Positions 17,366 through 26,289 of a stretch of 64,000 nt of DNA are shown here, piece after piece. The position numbers were made by a program, and so were the translations under genes. This DNA is from an uncultured Bacilli bacterium. Lineage in GTDB: Bacteria > Bacillota_I > Bacilli_A > RF39 > UBA660. Position 1 is the stretch's first letter, and each line of letters opens with the position of its first letter. The stretch covers positions 20,825 through 84,824 of the forward strand of contig CAKPMB010000005.1 in assembly GCA_934167885.1 (NCBI GenBank), written 5' to 3'. The notes under the pieces are model-generated. The model was not told where the DNA came from. It made no database searches and worked only from the letters and a program-made list of their open reading frames with translations.

Positions 17366-19015
17366 ATGAGTAAAATTAAAATTTTTGCTTTGGGTGGCCT
17401 TAACGAAGACGGTAAAAATATGTATGTTGTAACGGTTGATGACGATATTTTTGTATTTGACGCTGGGTTAATATATCCCAAAGATAGATTATTAGGGATT
17501 GATTATATTATTCCTAATTATGATTATTTAAAAGAAAATATCAAAAGAGTAAAGGGTATTTTTATATCACATGGACATGAATCAAATATGGGAGCCTTAT
17601 CTGATATTTTAATGGATTTACCAGATATACCTATATATGGTGCAAAATATACTCTTGAAATAATTAAATTACAACTTCAAAGTGATGGTATTAAACACGC
17701 TAATTTAATTGAAGTTAGACCACATTATAAATTAACATTTGGAAAGAACGTCATATTCCCAATTATGGTGACGCATTCAATTCCAGATGCTTTGTGTTAC
17801 GTTTTATATACATCTGCTGGTGCTATTGTATATACGGGTGACTTTGTCTTTGATCCATCAGCTCTTGAACATTATAAAATGGATATTGGCAAATTAGCAT
17901 ATGTTGGTAAACAAGGTGTATTGTGTTTAATGAGTGAAAGCTTGTATGCTAACAAAAAAGGTTTTACAAGTCCAAATCATCGAGTTACTGGTTTCATTAG
18001 AGAAATATTAAATAATAATCCTGATCGTATTATTGCAAGTATTTTACCTGCTCATATTTTTAGAATTCAAGAAATATTTGATGAAGTTTCTAAAACACAT
18101 CGAAAAATTGTTATTATGGGTAAGGGTTTACAAGAATTGATTAATATGTCTATTGAAAAGAAATACTTGCATATTAATAAAACCAAGATAGGTGATTTAA
18201 CTAATTTAAATGACAAAGGTGTTGTGGTTTTAATTAGTGATGGCAAAGAAAAACCATATAATAATCTAGAAAAGATAATGCGTGGTAATGATAAATATAT
18301 CAAACTACGTGAAACCGATACTATCTTTATCACAGAACCTATGTATATTGGCGTTGAAAAACGCATGGTTCAAATTATGGATGAAATTGCTAAAATGAAT
18401 ATTAATGTTGTTAGTTTATCTGCTAAAAATCATTTATTAGAACATCCAGCTAGAGAAGACTTGATGATGATGATTAACTTAATGAACCCTAAGTATTATT
18501 TTCCAGTTAAAGGTGAATATAAAGAACAATATGTTAATGCGGAGATTGCAGAGAGTTGTGGTATTCCTAAAAATAATATTATCTTAAAACAAAATGGTGA
18601 TGTGGTAACCTTTGTTGATGGTAAATTAGAGGAAACAAATGAAAAAGTATCTGTTGACGAAGTTTTAATTGATGGCAAAAGCCAAAATGATGTTGGTGAG
18701 TTAGTATTAAAAGATCGTGAAATGTTAGCTGAAAATGGTATTGTTATCGTATGTGCTAGTATTTTGCGTGATAGTAAAGAAATAATCGCTGGTCCTGAAG
18801 TATTAACACGCGGCTTCATTTATGTTAAAGAAAATATGGATATTGTTAAAGAAAGTCAAGTAATATGTGAACAAGTTATTAAAAATAATATTATTCCTAA
18901 TGAAAAAGTTGATTTCAATAACATTAAACAAGAAATAAGAGATAAACTTGGTAAGTATCTATATAAAGAGACTGACTGTAAACCAATTATTATTACTGTA
19001 ATACAAGAAGTTTAA
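17366..19015 (+). CDS. RNase J family protein with degenerate metal-binding site
   Basis: RNase J proteins are cytoplasmic 5'-3' exo- and endoribonucleases for mRNA decay, with a metallo-beta-lactamase domain, a beta-CASP domain and a C-terminal domain. This 549-residue protein has the full domain order and usual length. The signature HGHEDH reads HGHESN (residues 69-74), losing an Asp and a His ligand, and the later PIHGEY reads PVKGEY, losing another His. THSIPD, TGDF and EHPAREDL remain. It is therefore probably inactive or weakly active, like RNase J2 subunits that support an active J1 partner. No J1 is in this window. Its terminator is formed over the stop codon. Confidence 0.85.
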   Translation: MSKIKIFALGGLNEDGKNMYVVTVDDDIFVFDAGLIYPKDRLLGIDYIIPNYDYLKENIKRVKGIFISHGHESNMGALSDILMDLPDIPIYGAKYTLEIIKLQLQSDGIKHANLIEVRPHYKLTFGKNVIFPIMVTHSIPDALCYVLYTSAGAIVYTGDFVFDPSALEHYKMDIGKLAYVGKQGVLCLMSESLYANKKGFTSPNHRVTGFIREILNNNPDRIIASILPAHIFRIQEIFDEVSKTHRKIVIMGKGLQELINMSIEKKYLHINKTKIGDLTNLNDKGVVVLISDGKEKPYNNLEKIMRGNDKYIKLRETDTIFITEPMYIGVEKRMVQIMDEIAKMNINVVSLSAKNHLLEHPAREDLMMMINLMNPKYYFPVKGEYKEQYVNAEIAESCGIPKNNIILKQNGDVVTFVDGKLEETNEKVSVDEVLIDGKSQNDVGELVLKDREMLAENGIVIVCASILRDSKEIIAGPEVLTRGFIYVKENMDIVKESQVICEQVIKNNIIPNEKVDFNNIKQEIRDKLGKYLYKETDCKPIIITVIQEV

Positions 19016-19028
19016 TTCTTGTATTTTT
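19001..19028 (+). terminator. Terminator overlapping the RNase J-like stop codon
   Basis: ATACAAGAA (19001-19009) pairs with TTCTTGTAT (19016-19024), followed by T5. The stop codon TAA (19013-19015) sits in the 6-nt loop. Confidence 0.82.
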
Positions 19029-19053
19029 ATGATATAATGCAAGAGGTGATGAT

Positions 19054-20478
19054 ATGAATCAAAAAAAAGAATTAATAAAGAATACGATAATTATATCGAT
19101 TGGTAAATTTAGCACAAGAGTAGTTAGTTTTATCTTATTACCGCTTTATACCGCTTTATTATCTAAAAGTGAATATGGTAGTTATGATTTATTAAATACT
19201 ATTTCTATTTTCTTAATACCAATAATAACGCTTCAATTAGAAGAAGGAATGTTTAGGTTTTTAATCGATGCTAAAAGTGATGAAGAAAAGAGTAAGATAT
19301 TTACACAAACTATTGTTTATATAACGATTAGTTTTATTATATCTAGCTTGTTAATCATATTATTTTCTAATTTAATTTCTTATAAATATGGTTATTATTT
19401 AGTAGGTTATTTATTTGGAAGTATTATTTTTAATATAACAACTGCTTTTGCAAGAGGGGAAAGTCGTTGGAAATTATATAGTTTCTTATCGTTTATCAAT
19501 AGTTTTATAAATATTGTTCTTAATGTTTTATTTATTGCCGTTTTTAAGTGGGGATTAGTTGGTTTATTCTTAGCATATATTATTTCATGTGTGATTATTG
19601 GGATTTATGGATTGTTTAAACTAGGTGCATATAAATATTTAAATAGGAAGTATTTGGATAAAAAGACAATGAATTCAATGGTTAAATATGCTTTTCCTTT
19701 GGTTCCTAATAATATTTCATGGCATGCCATAAGTTTAAGTGATCGTTTGATTATTACTAATATTTTGAATGTTTCAGCGAATGGTATATATTCGGTTGCT
19801 AATAAGTTCCCAACAATTATTAATACATGTTATGGTTTTTTCAATGTTTCATGGCGTGAATCAGCTTCTAAAATGGTTTTAAAAGAAGAACGTGATGAAT
19901 TTTATAATAGCGTTTATATTAATTTAAAACATTTTTTAATGACATCTTCCATTTTGATTGTAGCCTTTTTACCATTCGTTTTCAATATTTTAATAAATAG
20001 CAATTTTAATGAAGCTTATGCCTATATTCCGCTTATGATTCTATCAACTTATTATGCTAATATGTCTAACTTTTCAAGTGGTATTTTTGCAGCTTATAAA
20101 GATAATAAAGTATTAGTGCCTACAACGATAGTTGCAGCTATTTTAAATTTGATTATAGGTTTTGTTTTTATTAAAAAAATAGGCCTTTTTGCTCCTATTT
20201 TAGGAACATTAGTATCATATGCTGTTATAAATATTTATCGTAATTATAAGCTTAGAAAGTATCTAATACTTGCTAAAGATAAATTCACTATATTAAACTA
20301 TTTAGTATTTATTATTGTCTCAATCTGTTATTATACCAAGATTATTTGGTTTGAATTATTAGCCTTAGTTTTGGCTTTAGGATATTTTTATTTCCTTAAT
20401 AGGGGATTATTAAAAACTTTGTTTAATCGTTCTATTTTGAAAAAATTTAAAAAAGGTGGTCATAAAAATGAAAAATGA
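19054..20478 (+). CDS. Polysaccharide flippase-like membrane protein (Wzx/MVF superfamily)
   Basis: A 474-residue integral membrane protein with about 12-14 hydrophobic segments. The N-terminus (KNTIIISIGKFSTRVVSFILLPLYT, then SEYGSYDLLNT) is typical of flippases that move lipid-linked sugars across the membrane for teichoic acid, capsule or exopolysaccharide. No glycosyltransferases lie nearby, so the cargo is unknown. TATAAT at 19033-19038 and GAGGTGAT lie immediately before the ATG. The 3' end overlaps the following P-type ATPase by 11 nt. Confidence 0.82.
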   Translation: MNQKKELIKNTIIISIGKFSTRVVSFILLPLYTALLSKSEYGSYDLLNTISIFLIPIITLQLEEGMFRFLIDAKSDEEKSKIFTQTIVYITISFIISSLLIILFSNLISYKYGYYLVGYLFGSIIFNITTAFARGESRWKLYSFLSFINSFINIVLNVLFIAVFKWGLVGLFLAYIISCVIIGIYGLFKLGAYKYLNRKYLDKKTMNSMVKYAFPLVPNNISWHAISLSDRLIITNILNVSANGIYSVANKFPTIINTCYGFFNVSWRESASKMVLKEERDEFYNSVYINLKHFLMTSSILIVAFLPFVFNILINSNFNEAYAYIPLMILSTYYANMSNFSSGIFAAYKDNKVLVPTTIVAAILNLIIGFVFIKKIGLFAPILGTLVSYAVINIYRNYKLRKYLILAKDKFTILNYLVFIIVSICYYTKIIWFELLALVLALGYFYFLNRGLLKTLFNRSILKKFKKGGHKNEK

Positions 20479-22789
20479 TATTAAAGGTCTAACTAATGAA
20501 GAAGTTAGTGAAAGAATAAATAAAGGATTAGTTAATCGAAATTCTAATGATCATACAAAGACTACAAAAGAAATTGTTTTAAGTAATGTTTTTACATATT
20601 TTAATATTTTGAACGTATCACTTTCGGTGTGTGTTTTATTAGTTGGTATATTTACAGGTAACTTGTTTAATTCAATTAAGAATTGCTTGTTTTTGGGAGT
20701 AGTTTTCTGTAATACAGTTATAAGTATATATCAAGAAATAACTGCTAAAAAAACGATTGATAAAATGAATTTGGTAGTCAATAAAAAGGTGATGGTTATT
20801 CGTAATGAAAAAAAAGAGGAGATTAACCTTGAAGATATTGTTCAAGATGACGTTATTGAACTTTCTATTGGCAAACAAATTGTCGTTGATGGTAATGTTT
20901 TAACGGGTGAAATTGAAGTTAATGAATCCCTTTTAACCGGCGAAAGTAATAGTATTTTAAAACATCCCGGGGATGAACTCAAATCTGGAAGCTTTGTTGT
21001 AAGTGGCGAAGCTTTGATGGTCGCTACTAAAGTAGGAAAGGATAGTTATATTAATTCTTTAGCTCAAGAAGCTAAAAATATTGAGAGAAATAAGTCAGTT
21101 ATTTTTACATCATTCGAGAATTTGATAAAAATATTATCCTTTATCATTATTCCTTTGGGTATTTTACTTTTCTTTAATCAATATTATGTTGTTAAAAGTG
21201 ATTTCTATAATGCTGTTGTATCAACTGTTGCAGCTTTAATTGGAATGATTCCTGAAGGTTTGGTTTTGCTTACTAGTTCCGTTATGGCTGTAAGTGTTAT
21301 TAGACTTAGTAAATATAATGTTTTAGTTCAACATTTGTATTCTATTGAGTCGCTTGCTCGTGTTAATGTAATATGCCTTGATAAAACTGGAACAATTACC
21401 ACTGGTAATATGAAATTAAAAGACTATGTTCCTATTAAGATATCAAAAGATAAGTTTGCAAAGATAATCACAGAAGTTTTAAGTGTTTTACCTGATAATA
21501 GTAGCACCATGGATGCTGTTCGTGAATATTTTAATGAAAAAGTTAATGTTTCAAATGAAGGTATAATTCCCTTCTCATCAGAACGTAAATTTTCAGCTTG
21601 TCAGATAGATGGTGTTTCATATTATATTGGTGCTCCTGAATATATTTTAAAGGGTGAAGACTTATCATTTTTAGGTAATAATCAAGAATTATATCGAACT
21701 TTAATTATTGCATCTAATAAAGAAAAATTGTCAAAAAAACCAAACAATTTAACGGTTGTTGGTTATTTACTAATTGAAGATGAAATAAGAGAAGAAGCTC
21801 ATGATACTCTAGCTTATTTTAAAGAACAGGGTGTTAAGGTTAAAATTATATCAGGTGATAATTATAAAACCGTTTTAAAAATTGCTAATCGTGTTGGTTT
21901 AGAAGACGCTAAGGGAATTGATACCTCAGGCATGAGTGAGAAGGAAATTCAAGAAGTGGCTGATTATGATGTTTTTGGCCGTGTTACGCCACAAAACAAA
22001 AAAATGTTGGTTGAAGCTTTGAAAAACAAGGGTTACTTTGTTGCTATGACAGGTGATGGTGTCAATGATGTTCTAGCCTTGAAAGAAGCTAATTGTTCTA
22101 TTGGTTTAGGTAATGGAAGTGATGCTGCTAAGAGTGTATCCGAACTGGTTTTACTTGATTCTAATTTTGCAAGTCTTCCTAAGATTGTTGCTGAAGGAAG
22201 AAGAACTATCAACAATATTGAACGAAGTGCTTCTTTGCTTTTGGTAAAAACGATTTATACAATTTTATTAATTTGGACTTGTATCTTCTTTAAATCAGAA
22301 TACTTTTTCATTCCTATTCAACTTACACTTATTACCACATGCACAATTGGTATTCCATCCTTTATTCTAGCTTTGGAACCTAACACAAGTGTTGTTCATG
22401 GTGAAAAGTTCTTATTTAAAATAATTATGCGAAGTCTTCCTGGAAGTATAACTGTTTTCTTAAACGTTTTGATTATTTTACTTTGTAAAAAAGCTTTTAT
22501 GCTTGATGATAATATTACTAATACCTTATGTGTCTTTTTAACCGCAACGACTGGTTTCATTCATTTATATAATGTTTCTAAACCATTTAACACTTTGCGA
22601 ACAATTTTATTAGTTGGTCTTATAATGATATTTACATATGCTATCATTTTCCAAAATAAATTCTTTAATATAAGTGATTTTAATTTGCAAATTAGTATTA
22701 TTTTCTTCTTGTTATTTATTTTTTCAACGCAATTATATGTTTATTTAAAGAAACTTGTTGATTATATTTTAAAGAAAATTGAGTCCTAG
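20468..22789 (+). CDS. Cation-transporting P-type ATPase (HAD-IC, CtpE-like)
   Basis: A 773-residue P-type ATPase with about ten membrane segments. Present are the actuator TGES (LLTGESN), the phosphorylation site CLDKTGTIT, MTGDGVNDVLALKEA and the membrane motif GMIPEGL. PEGL in helix 4 and the absence of heavy-metal CxxC domains place it with Ca2+/Mg2+/Mn2+-type pumps. The closest family I recall is CtpE-like. The ion is not certain. The ATG at 20468 follows AAAGGTGGT inside the upstream gene's end. The GTG at 20456 would remove that ribosome site. Confidence 0.85.
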   Translation: MKNDIKGLTNEEVSERINKGLVNRNSNDHTKTTKEIVLSNVFTYFNILNVSLSVCVLLVGIFTGNLFNSIKNCLFLGVVFCNTVISIYQEITAKKTIDKMNLVVNKKVMVIRNEKKEEINLEDIVQDDVIELSIGKQIVVDGNVLTGEIEVNESLLTGESNSILKHPGDELKSGSFVVSGEALMVATKVGKDSYINSLAQEAKNIERNKSVIFTSFENLIKILSFIIIPLGILLFFNQYYVVKSDFYNAVVSTVAALIGMIPEGLVLLTSSVMAVSVIRLSKYNVLVQHLYSIESLARVNVICLDKTGTITTGNMKLKDYVPIKISKDKFAKIITEVLSVLPDNSSTMDAVREYFNEKVNVSNEGIIPFSSERKFSACQIDGVSYYIGAPEYILKGEDLSFLGNNQELYRTLIIASNKEKLSKKPNNLTVVGYLLIEDEIREEAHDTLAYFKEQGVKVKIISGDNYKTVLKIANRVGLEDAKGIDTSGMSEKEIQEVADYDVFGRVTPQNKKMLVEALKNKGYFVAMTGDGVNDVLALKEANCSIGLGNGSDAAKSVSELVLLDSNFASLPKIVAEGRRTINNIERSASLLLVKTIYTILLIWTCIFFKSEYFFIPIQLTLITTCTIGIPSFILALEPNTSVVHGEKFLFKIIMRSLPGSITVFLNVLIILLCKKAFMLDDNITNTLCVFLTATTGFIHLYNVSKPFNTLRTILLVGLIMIFTYAIIFQNKFFNISDFNLQISIIFFLLFIFSTQLYVYLKKLVDYILKKIES

Positions 22790-22808
22790 TAATAGGACTT
22801 ATTTTTTA
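22783..22808 (+). terminator. Terminator overlapping the P-type ATPase stop codon
   Basis: AGTCCTA (22783-22789) pairs with TAGGACT (22794-22800) with loop GTAA, followed by TATTTTTT. The stop codon TAG lies in the left arm. Confidence 0.82.
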
Positions 22809-22836
22809 TATAAGCATATAATTAATTAGGTGATAT

Positions 22837-23181
22837 ATGTCAAAGGAAGAATTTAAAGGTTTTGTTCAAAAAAATCCTAAATTAATTGAATATGTGCGAA
22901 ATAATGAAATGACATGGCAAAAATTTTATGAATTGTATGATTTGTATGGGGAAAGTGGTGAAGCTTGGGATAAATACTTGAAGACTGATACAACTAGTTC
23001 TAATCTATCAGGAGGTATTAAAGGTATTATGGATTTATTTAAAGGTGTTGATTTAAAAAATGTTCAAAAAACCATCAATAGTTTAGATAAGGCCATTGAT
23101 ACATTTAAAGATTTTGGCGGAAGCAAGGAAGTAACGAAGATTTACGAAGAAAGACCTGTTAATAGGTATTTTGAGGATTAA
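22837..23181 (+). CDS. ylbD: YlbD-like putative spore coat protein
   Basis: 114 residues beginning FKGFVQKNPKLIEYVRNNEMTWQKFYELYDLYGESGEAWDKY, the conserved N-terminal pattern of the YlbD family, which is annotated as a putative spore coat component in Bacillus. A glycine- and lysine-rich middle follows. The gene has a compact promoter: CATATAAT (22815-22822) is 14 nt from the ATG, with GGTGAT between. That box also resembles sporulation sigma-E -10 elements. ylbE follows after one base, the same pairing as in B. subtilis. Confidence 0.82.
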   Translation: MSKEEFKGFVQKNPKLIEYVRNNEMTWQKFYELYDLYGESGEAWDKYLKTDTTSSNLSGGIKGIMDLFKGVDLKNVQKTINSLDKAIDTFKDFGGSKEVTKIYEERPVNRYFED

Positions 23182-23182
23182 T

Positions 23183-23404
23183 ATGTATATTGAAAGTAAA
23201 ATGGTTCTTGATAGTAATCAATTATTAAAAAAATATTTACGTGAAAATTCTTATTACTATAAAGAATTAAATAGAAATAGACAATTTATAAATACTCTTT
23301 ATAAAGAAATGCAAAAGAAATATAAATTAACATTTAATGATCGCTTAAATAAAGTTCATGATAATTTAAATATGATTAATTCTTTTATGGAAATATTGAA
23401 TTAA
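23183..23404 (+). CDS. ylbE: YlbE-like protein
   Basis: A 73-residue protein with the YlbE family pattern: KKYLRENSYYYKELNRNRQFINTLYKEM, then a C-terminal helix ending in MINSFMEIL. Function is unknown. In Bacillus it is the neighbour of ylbD, as here. The start is the ATG at 23183 after GAGGATTA; the TTG at 23171 is less likely. Confidence 0.8.
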   Translation: MYIESKMVLDSNQLLKKYLRENSYYYKELNRNRQFINTLYKEMQKKYKLTFNDRLNKVHDNLNMINSFMEILN

Positions 23405-23452
23405 TAATTGCATCTTTTATGAATAAATGTTAAATTTTATATGGTGAATTGA

Positions 23453-24370
23453 ATGAAATATCCTAAGTTTTTAAAAAATGGTGATGTTATTGGTATAACG
23501 GCTTTATCAGGTGGATGTAAAAATGCTATGAATGAAATTACTGAAGCTATTGCCAATATTGAAGAGTATTCATTAAAAGTTATTGCGACCTCAAATGTTT
23601 CAGGTGATGACATTGTATCGTCCTGTGAAAAGACACGGCTTCTTGAATTAAATGAACTATTGGATAAACCTATTAATTTATTGTTAATTGCGCGTGGTGG
23701 CGATTTTTTATATGAAATAATTGATAAAATACCATTCGATAAAATTTATCAAAAGAACATATTTGTTATGGGATATAGCGATCCAACGAGTCTTCTTTAT
23801 ATTTTAACAACCAAATATGATCTTGCTACTATATATGGGATGAATGCTAAAAGTTTTTCTGGAACAAATTTACTGGATTATCAAAAAAAGGCTCTTTCAT
23901 TAATTAAAGGTAGATTGCCTGAATATAAAGATTACGCAAGGTCGCTTTATGGTGAATTTTCAGATAGTGGTATTTTAATAGGAGGATGTCTTGAAGTATT
24001 AAAGGACTTAGTAGGAACAAAATATGATGATACTTTGAACTTTTTAAAAAAATATCAAAAAGTTATTTGGTATTTTGATATTTATGATTCTAATCCAGTA
24101 GCGCTTTATAATACACTTTTACAATTTAAATATGCCGGTTGGTTTGAATATGGTCATACCTTTATTTTTAGTGAAGTTTTAATAAAGCATGATGAGATTA
24201 TTATGAAGTATGAGGATGCTATCAAAAAGGCGATAACTGGCAACATTATTATGAATGCCAAAATAGGCCATGTCAAACCATCATGGACGGTTATTAATGG
24301 TGCTTTTGTGATGGTATCGTATCAAGATGGCGAATTTTCATTAAGACAAAAAATAGATGATAAAATATGA
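23453..24370 (+). CDS. S66 family LD-carboxypeptidase-like peptidase
   Basis: A serine peptidase of the LdcA family, which removes the terminal D-alanine from murein tetrapeptides during wall recycling. The 305 residues show PKFLKNGDVIGITALSG at the start, the nucleophile in MGYSDPTSLLY (GxSD) and the His in KIGHVKPSW. The usual catalytic Glu, in a WFLE-type motif, reads WYFD, a conservative Glu-to-Asp change. It precedes sigK by 29 nt, and the hairpin over the sigK start may also terminate this gene. Confidence 0.8.
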   Translation: MKYPKFLKNGDVIGITALSGGCKNAMNEITEAIANIEEYSLKVIATSNVSGDDIVSSCEKTRLLELNELLDKPINLLLIARGGDFLYEIIDKIPFDKIYQKNIFVMGYSDPTSLLYILTTKYDLATIYGMNAKSFSGTNLLDYQKKALSLIKGRLPEYKDYARSLYGEFSDSGILIGGCLEVLKDLVGTKYDDTLNFLKKYQKVIWYFDIYDSNPVALYNTLLQFKYAGWFEYGHTFIFSEVLIKHDEIIMKYEDAIKKAITGNIIMNAKIGHVKPSWTVINGAFVMVSYQDGEFSLRQKIDDKI

Positions 24371-24371
24371 C

Positions 24372-24409
24372 AAAAAAACATATATTTAAATGGTGATATA
24401 TGTTTTTTT
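24372..24409 (+). promoter_or_regulatory. Hairpin that buries the sigK start codon
   Basis: A perfect 14-bp inverted repeat, A7 followed by CATATAT (24372-24385) and its complement (24396-24409), surrounds a 10-nt loop holding the GGTG of the ribosome site. The ATG (24400-24402) is inside the right arm. It can act as a terminator for the upstream gene and could hide the start on read-through transcripts. Its central 24 bp recur exactly before ylmC at 30444-30467. Confidence 0.6.
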
Positions 24410-25092
24410 TAATAAATATTGTTAAAAGTCTATTTTTAGGAATGGCAAGTTATTCAAATAACGTTTTTCCAGAACCATTAAGCCAAGATGAGGAAGAGAA
24501 ATATCTTCAATTAATGCATGCTGGGAATGATGATGCCAGAAATAAATTAATTGAACACAATTTGCGATTAGTGGCGCATATTGTTAAAAAATTTGAACAT
24601 AATGTGCAAGAACAAGATGATCTTATTAGTATTGGAACTATTGGTTTAATAAAAGGAGTTGATACATATTCTTTATCCAAAAAAGTAAAATTAACAACAT
24701 ATTGTGCACGATGTATTCAAAATGAAATCTTAATGTATTATCGTAGTAATAATAAAAATAACCGTAATATATCCATTAATGAGGGAATCGGTTATGATAA
24801 AGAAGGCAATGAGATAACAATAATTGATATTTTAAAATCGCCTAAACCAGACTTTTTAATGGAATTGCACACTAAAGATAATATAAAATTACTTAATAAT
24901 TATTTAAAAGTTTTAAATAATCGTGAAAAAGATATTATTAAAAGACGTTACGGACTCAATAATACAAAGGAACAAACACAAAAATTTATTGCTAAAGATT
25001 TAAACATTTCACGAAGTTATGTATCACGTATTGAAAAACGAGCTTTAACCAAAATTTTACGTGAATTTATTAGGAATAAAAATACCGAATAG
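24400..25092 (+). CDS. sigK: RNA polymerase sporulation sigma factor, pro-sigma-K type
   Basis: Late mother-cell sigma factor for coat and cortex genes. Residues 1-20 (MFFLINIVKSLFLGMASYS) form a hydrophobic pro-sequence like that of Bacillus pro-sigma-K, which is cleaved by SpoIVFB. Region 2 is highly conserved (EHNLRLVAHIVKKFE, DDLISIGTIGLIKGVDTYS, TYCARCIQNEILM). Region 4 has a helix-turn-helix (FIAKDLNISRSYVSRIEKRAL). At 230 residues it is full length and uninterrupted, so no skin-type element splits it here. Confidence 0.9.
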   Translation: MFFLINIVKSLFLGMASYSNNVFPEPLSQDEEEKYLQLMHAGNDDARNKLIEHNLRLVAHIVKKFEHNVQEQDDLISIGTIGLIKGVDTYSLSKKVKLTTYCARCIQNEILMYYRSNNKNNRNISINEGIGYDKEGNEITIIDILKSPKPDFLMELHTKDNIKLLNNYLKVLNNREKDIIKRRYGLNNTKEQTQKFIAKDLNISRSYVSRIEKRALTKILREFIRNKNTE

Positions 25093-25117
25093 GCTAATAA
25101 TATAATTGGAGGATAGA

Positions 25118-25480
25118 GTGAACGATAAATATATTATTGATGAGTTATTTGATGATGCCACTACCCAGATTGAGGCCTTAAAGTGTGATATATATGAATT
25201 GGATGGTAATTATCACATAGAAATAGATGTTCCAGGTTTTAATAAACAAAGTTTAAAAGTTGAATATATAAATGGCTATATTTCAGTTATTGGCAATAGA
25301 CAGCCTGATGCAAATGTAAAATATATTAAAAAAGAACGATTTTATGGAACATATAAACGAGAGTTTTATGTGGGGGAAGTTGATGTATTAAGAGTTAATG
25401 CTAAGTATCGTGATGGTATTTTGAGTATAGTGGTTCCTAAAAGTATTAAAGAAAGTCCTAAAACTATTACAATTAAGTAG
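25118..25480 (+). CDS. Small heat shock protein (Hsp20/alpha-crystallin)
   Basis: A 120-residue ATP-independent chaperone of the Hsp20 family, which holds unfolding proteins. The alpha-crystallin domain covers most of it: YHIEIDVPGFNKQSLKVEY, a middle strand with SVIGNR, YGTYKREFYVGEVD and the closing RDGILSIVVPK (GxLxIxxPK). The extended N-terminus is short. The GTG at 25118 is chosen because GGAGG lies 5 nt upstream. It follows sigK by 25 nt and may share its transcript, which would make it a sporulation-stage chaperone. Small Hsp20-fold coat proteins are known in Bacillus, so that is an alternative. Confidence 0.85.
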   Translation: MNDKYIIDELFDDATTQIEALKCDIYELDGNYHIEIDVPGFNKQSLKVEYINGYISVIGNRQPDANVKYIKKERFYGTYKREFYVGEVDVLRVNAKYRDGILSIVVPKSIKESPKTITIK

Positions 25481-25533
25481 TTTACTTTTTGAAAAATGAG
25501 ATATAATAATGGTTATATCTTTTTTCTTTACTA

Positions 25534-25562
25534 TTGACAAACAAAATATTATTACTTAAAAT
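25534..25562 (+). promoter_or_regulatory. Sigma-A promoter for gpsB-rnpB
   Basis: A perfect TTGACA (25534-25539), a 17-nt spacer and TAAAAT (25557-25562). The predicted start is near 25569. It is among the strongest promoters in the window, as expected for RNase P RNA. Confidence 0.85.
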
Positions 25563-25587
25563 ATTAGTAGAAGGAAAAGGTGGTAAG

Positions 25588-25920
25588 ATGAATAAAGGAT
25601 TAATAAATTTAACACCTGAAGATATATATAATAAAGATTTTAAGTTAGATGCAAGAGGATATAGATGCAAGGAAGTTGATCAGTATTTGGATTTAATTAT
25701 TGCTGATTATCAAGAATTTAATAAGATAATTGTGGCTCTTGAAAAAGAAAAAGATGAACAACTTGAAGAAATACTCTCATTAAAACAAGAGATAAGGAAT
25801 CTTAAAACGAGTGTCGAAATATCTAGTAAAGCATCAAGTGGTAGCGATGGTAAGAGTAATATAGATATACTTAAGAGATTATCGCAACTTGAAAAAATTG
25901 TTTATGGAAAGGATGAATAA
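25588..25920 (+). CDS. gpsB: Cell division protein GpsB (DivIVA-like)
   Basis: A 110-residue membrane-binding coiled-coil adaptor that coordinates wall synthases with division. The N-terminal DivIVA domain (NLTPEDIYNKDFKLDARGYRCKEVDQYLDLIIADY) is followed by a coiled coil (EKEKDEQLEEILSLKQEIRNL) and a short C-terminal multimerisation helix (DILKRLSQLEKIVYG). The start at 25588 follows AAAAGGTGGTAAG. The RNase P RNA gene begins directly after the stop codon, the same order as in Bacillus. Confidence 0.92.
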   Translation: MNKGLINLTPEDIYNKDFKLDARGYRCKEVDQYLDLIIADYQEFNKIIVALEKEKDEQLEEILSLKQEIRNLKTSVEISSKASSGSDGKSNIDILKRLSQLEKIVYGKDE

Positions 25921-26275
25921 AACACTTGGGTAAACGCTATATTTTTATAATATAGAGGAAAGTCCATGCTCACAAAAACTGTGATGTTTTTAATGTTCGC
26001 GCTAAGGGAAAGAATAACCTTAGGTAGTAGTAATACTAACGGCTAAGAAATGACCTAAGTCACTGATATGGTCAGATTATTTATAAAAGTGCTATAGTGA
26101 TGAAAAAGTCGGAAACGATGGAAGTGGAACATAGTAAACCCCGCGAGTGAGAAACCCAAATTTTGGTAGGGGAGCCTTGAGATGTAGGAAACGAACTGCG
26201 TCTAGGATCAATTGATAGATAAATGTTTACCACCTAGTAATAGGGACAGAACATGGCTTATAAAGTGTTTTTTTT
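25921..26275 (+). ncRNA. rnpB: RNase P RNA, Bacillus type (type B)
   Basis: Catalytic RNA that matures tRNA 5' ends. The 5' end AACACTTGGGTAAACGC pairs with AAGTGTT at 26263-26269. Universally conserved blocks are present in order: GAGGAAAGTCC (about 25956), GGAAACGATGGAAGTG, AAACCCCGCGAGTGAGAAACCC-type region near 26138, GGTAGGGGAGC, and ACAGAACATGGCTTATA near 26247. The AACACTT start and P5.1-like insertions fit the B-type fold. The final stem runs into a T-tract that serves as terminator. Confidence 0.95.
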
Positions 26276-26289
26276 ATTTTGAATGATAT

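Noticed and set aside
24400..25092. sigK as a general or sigma-B-like factor.
   Set aside because: The hydrophobic pro-sequence and region 2/4 sequence match pro-sigma-K much better than other sigma factors.
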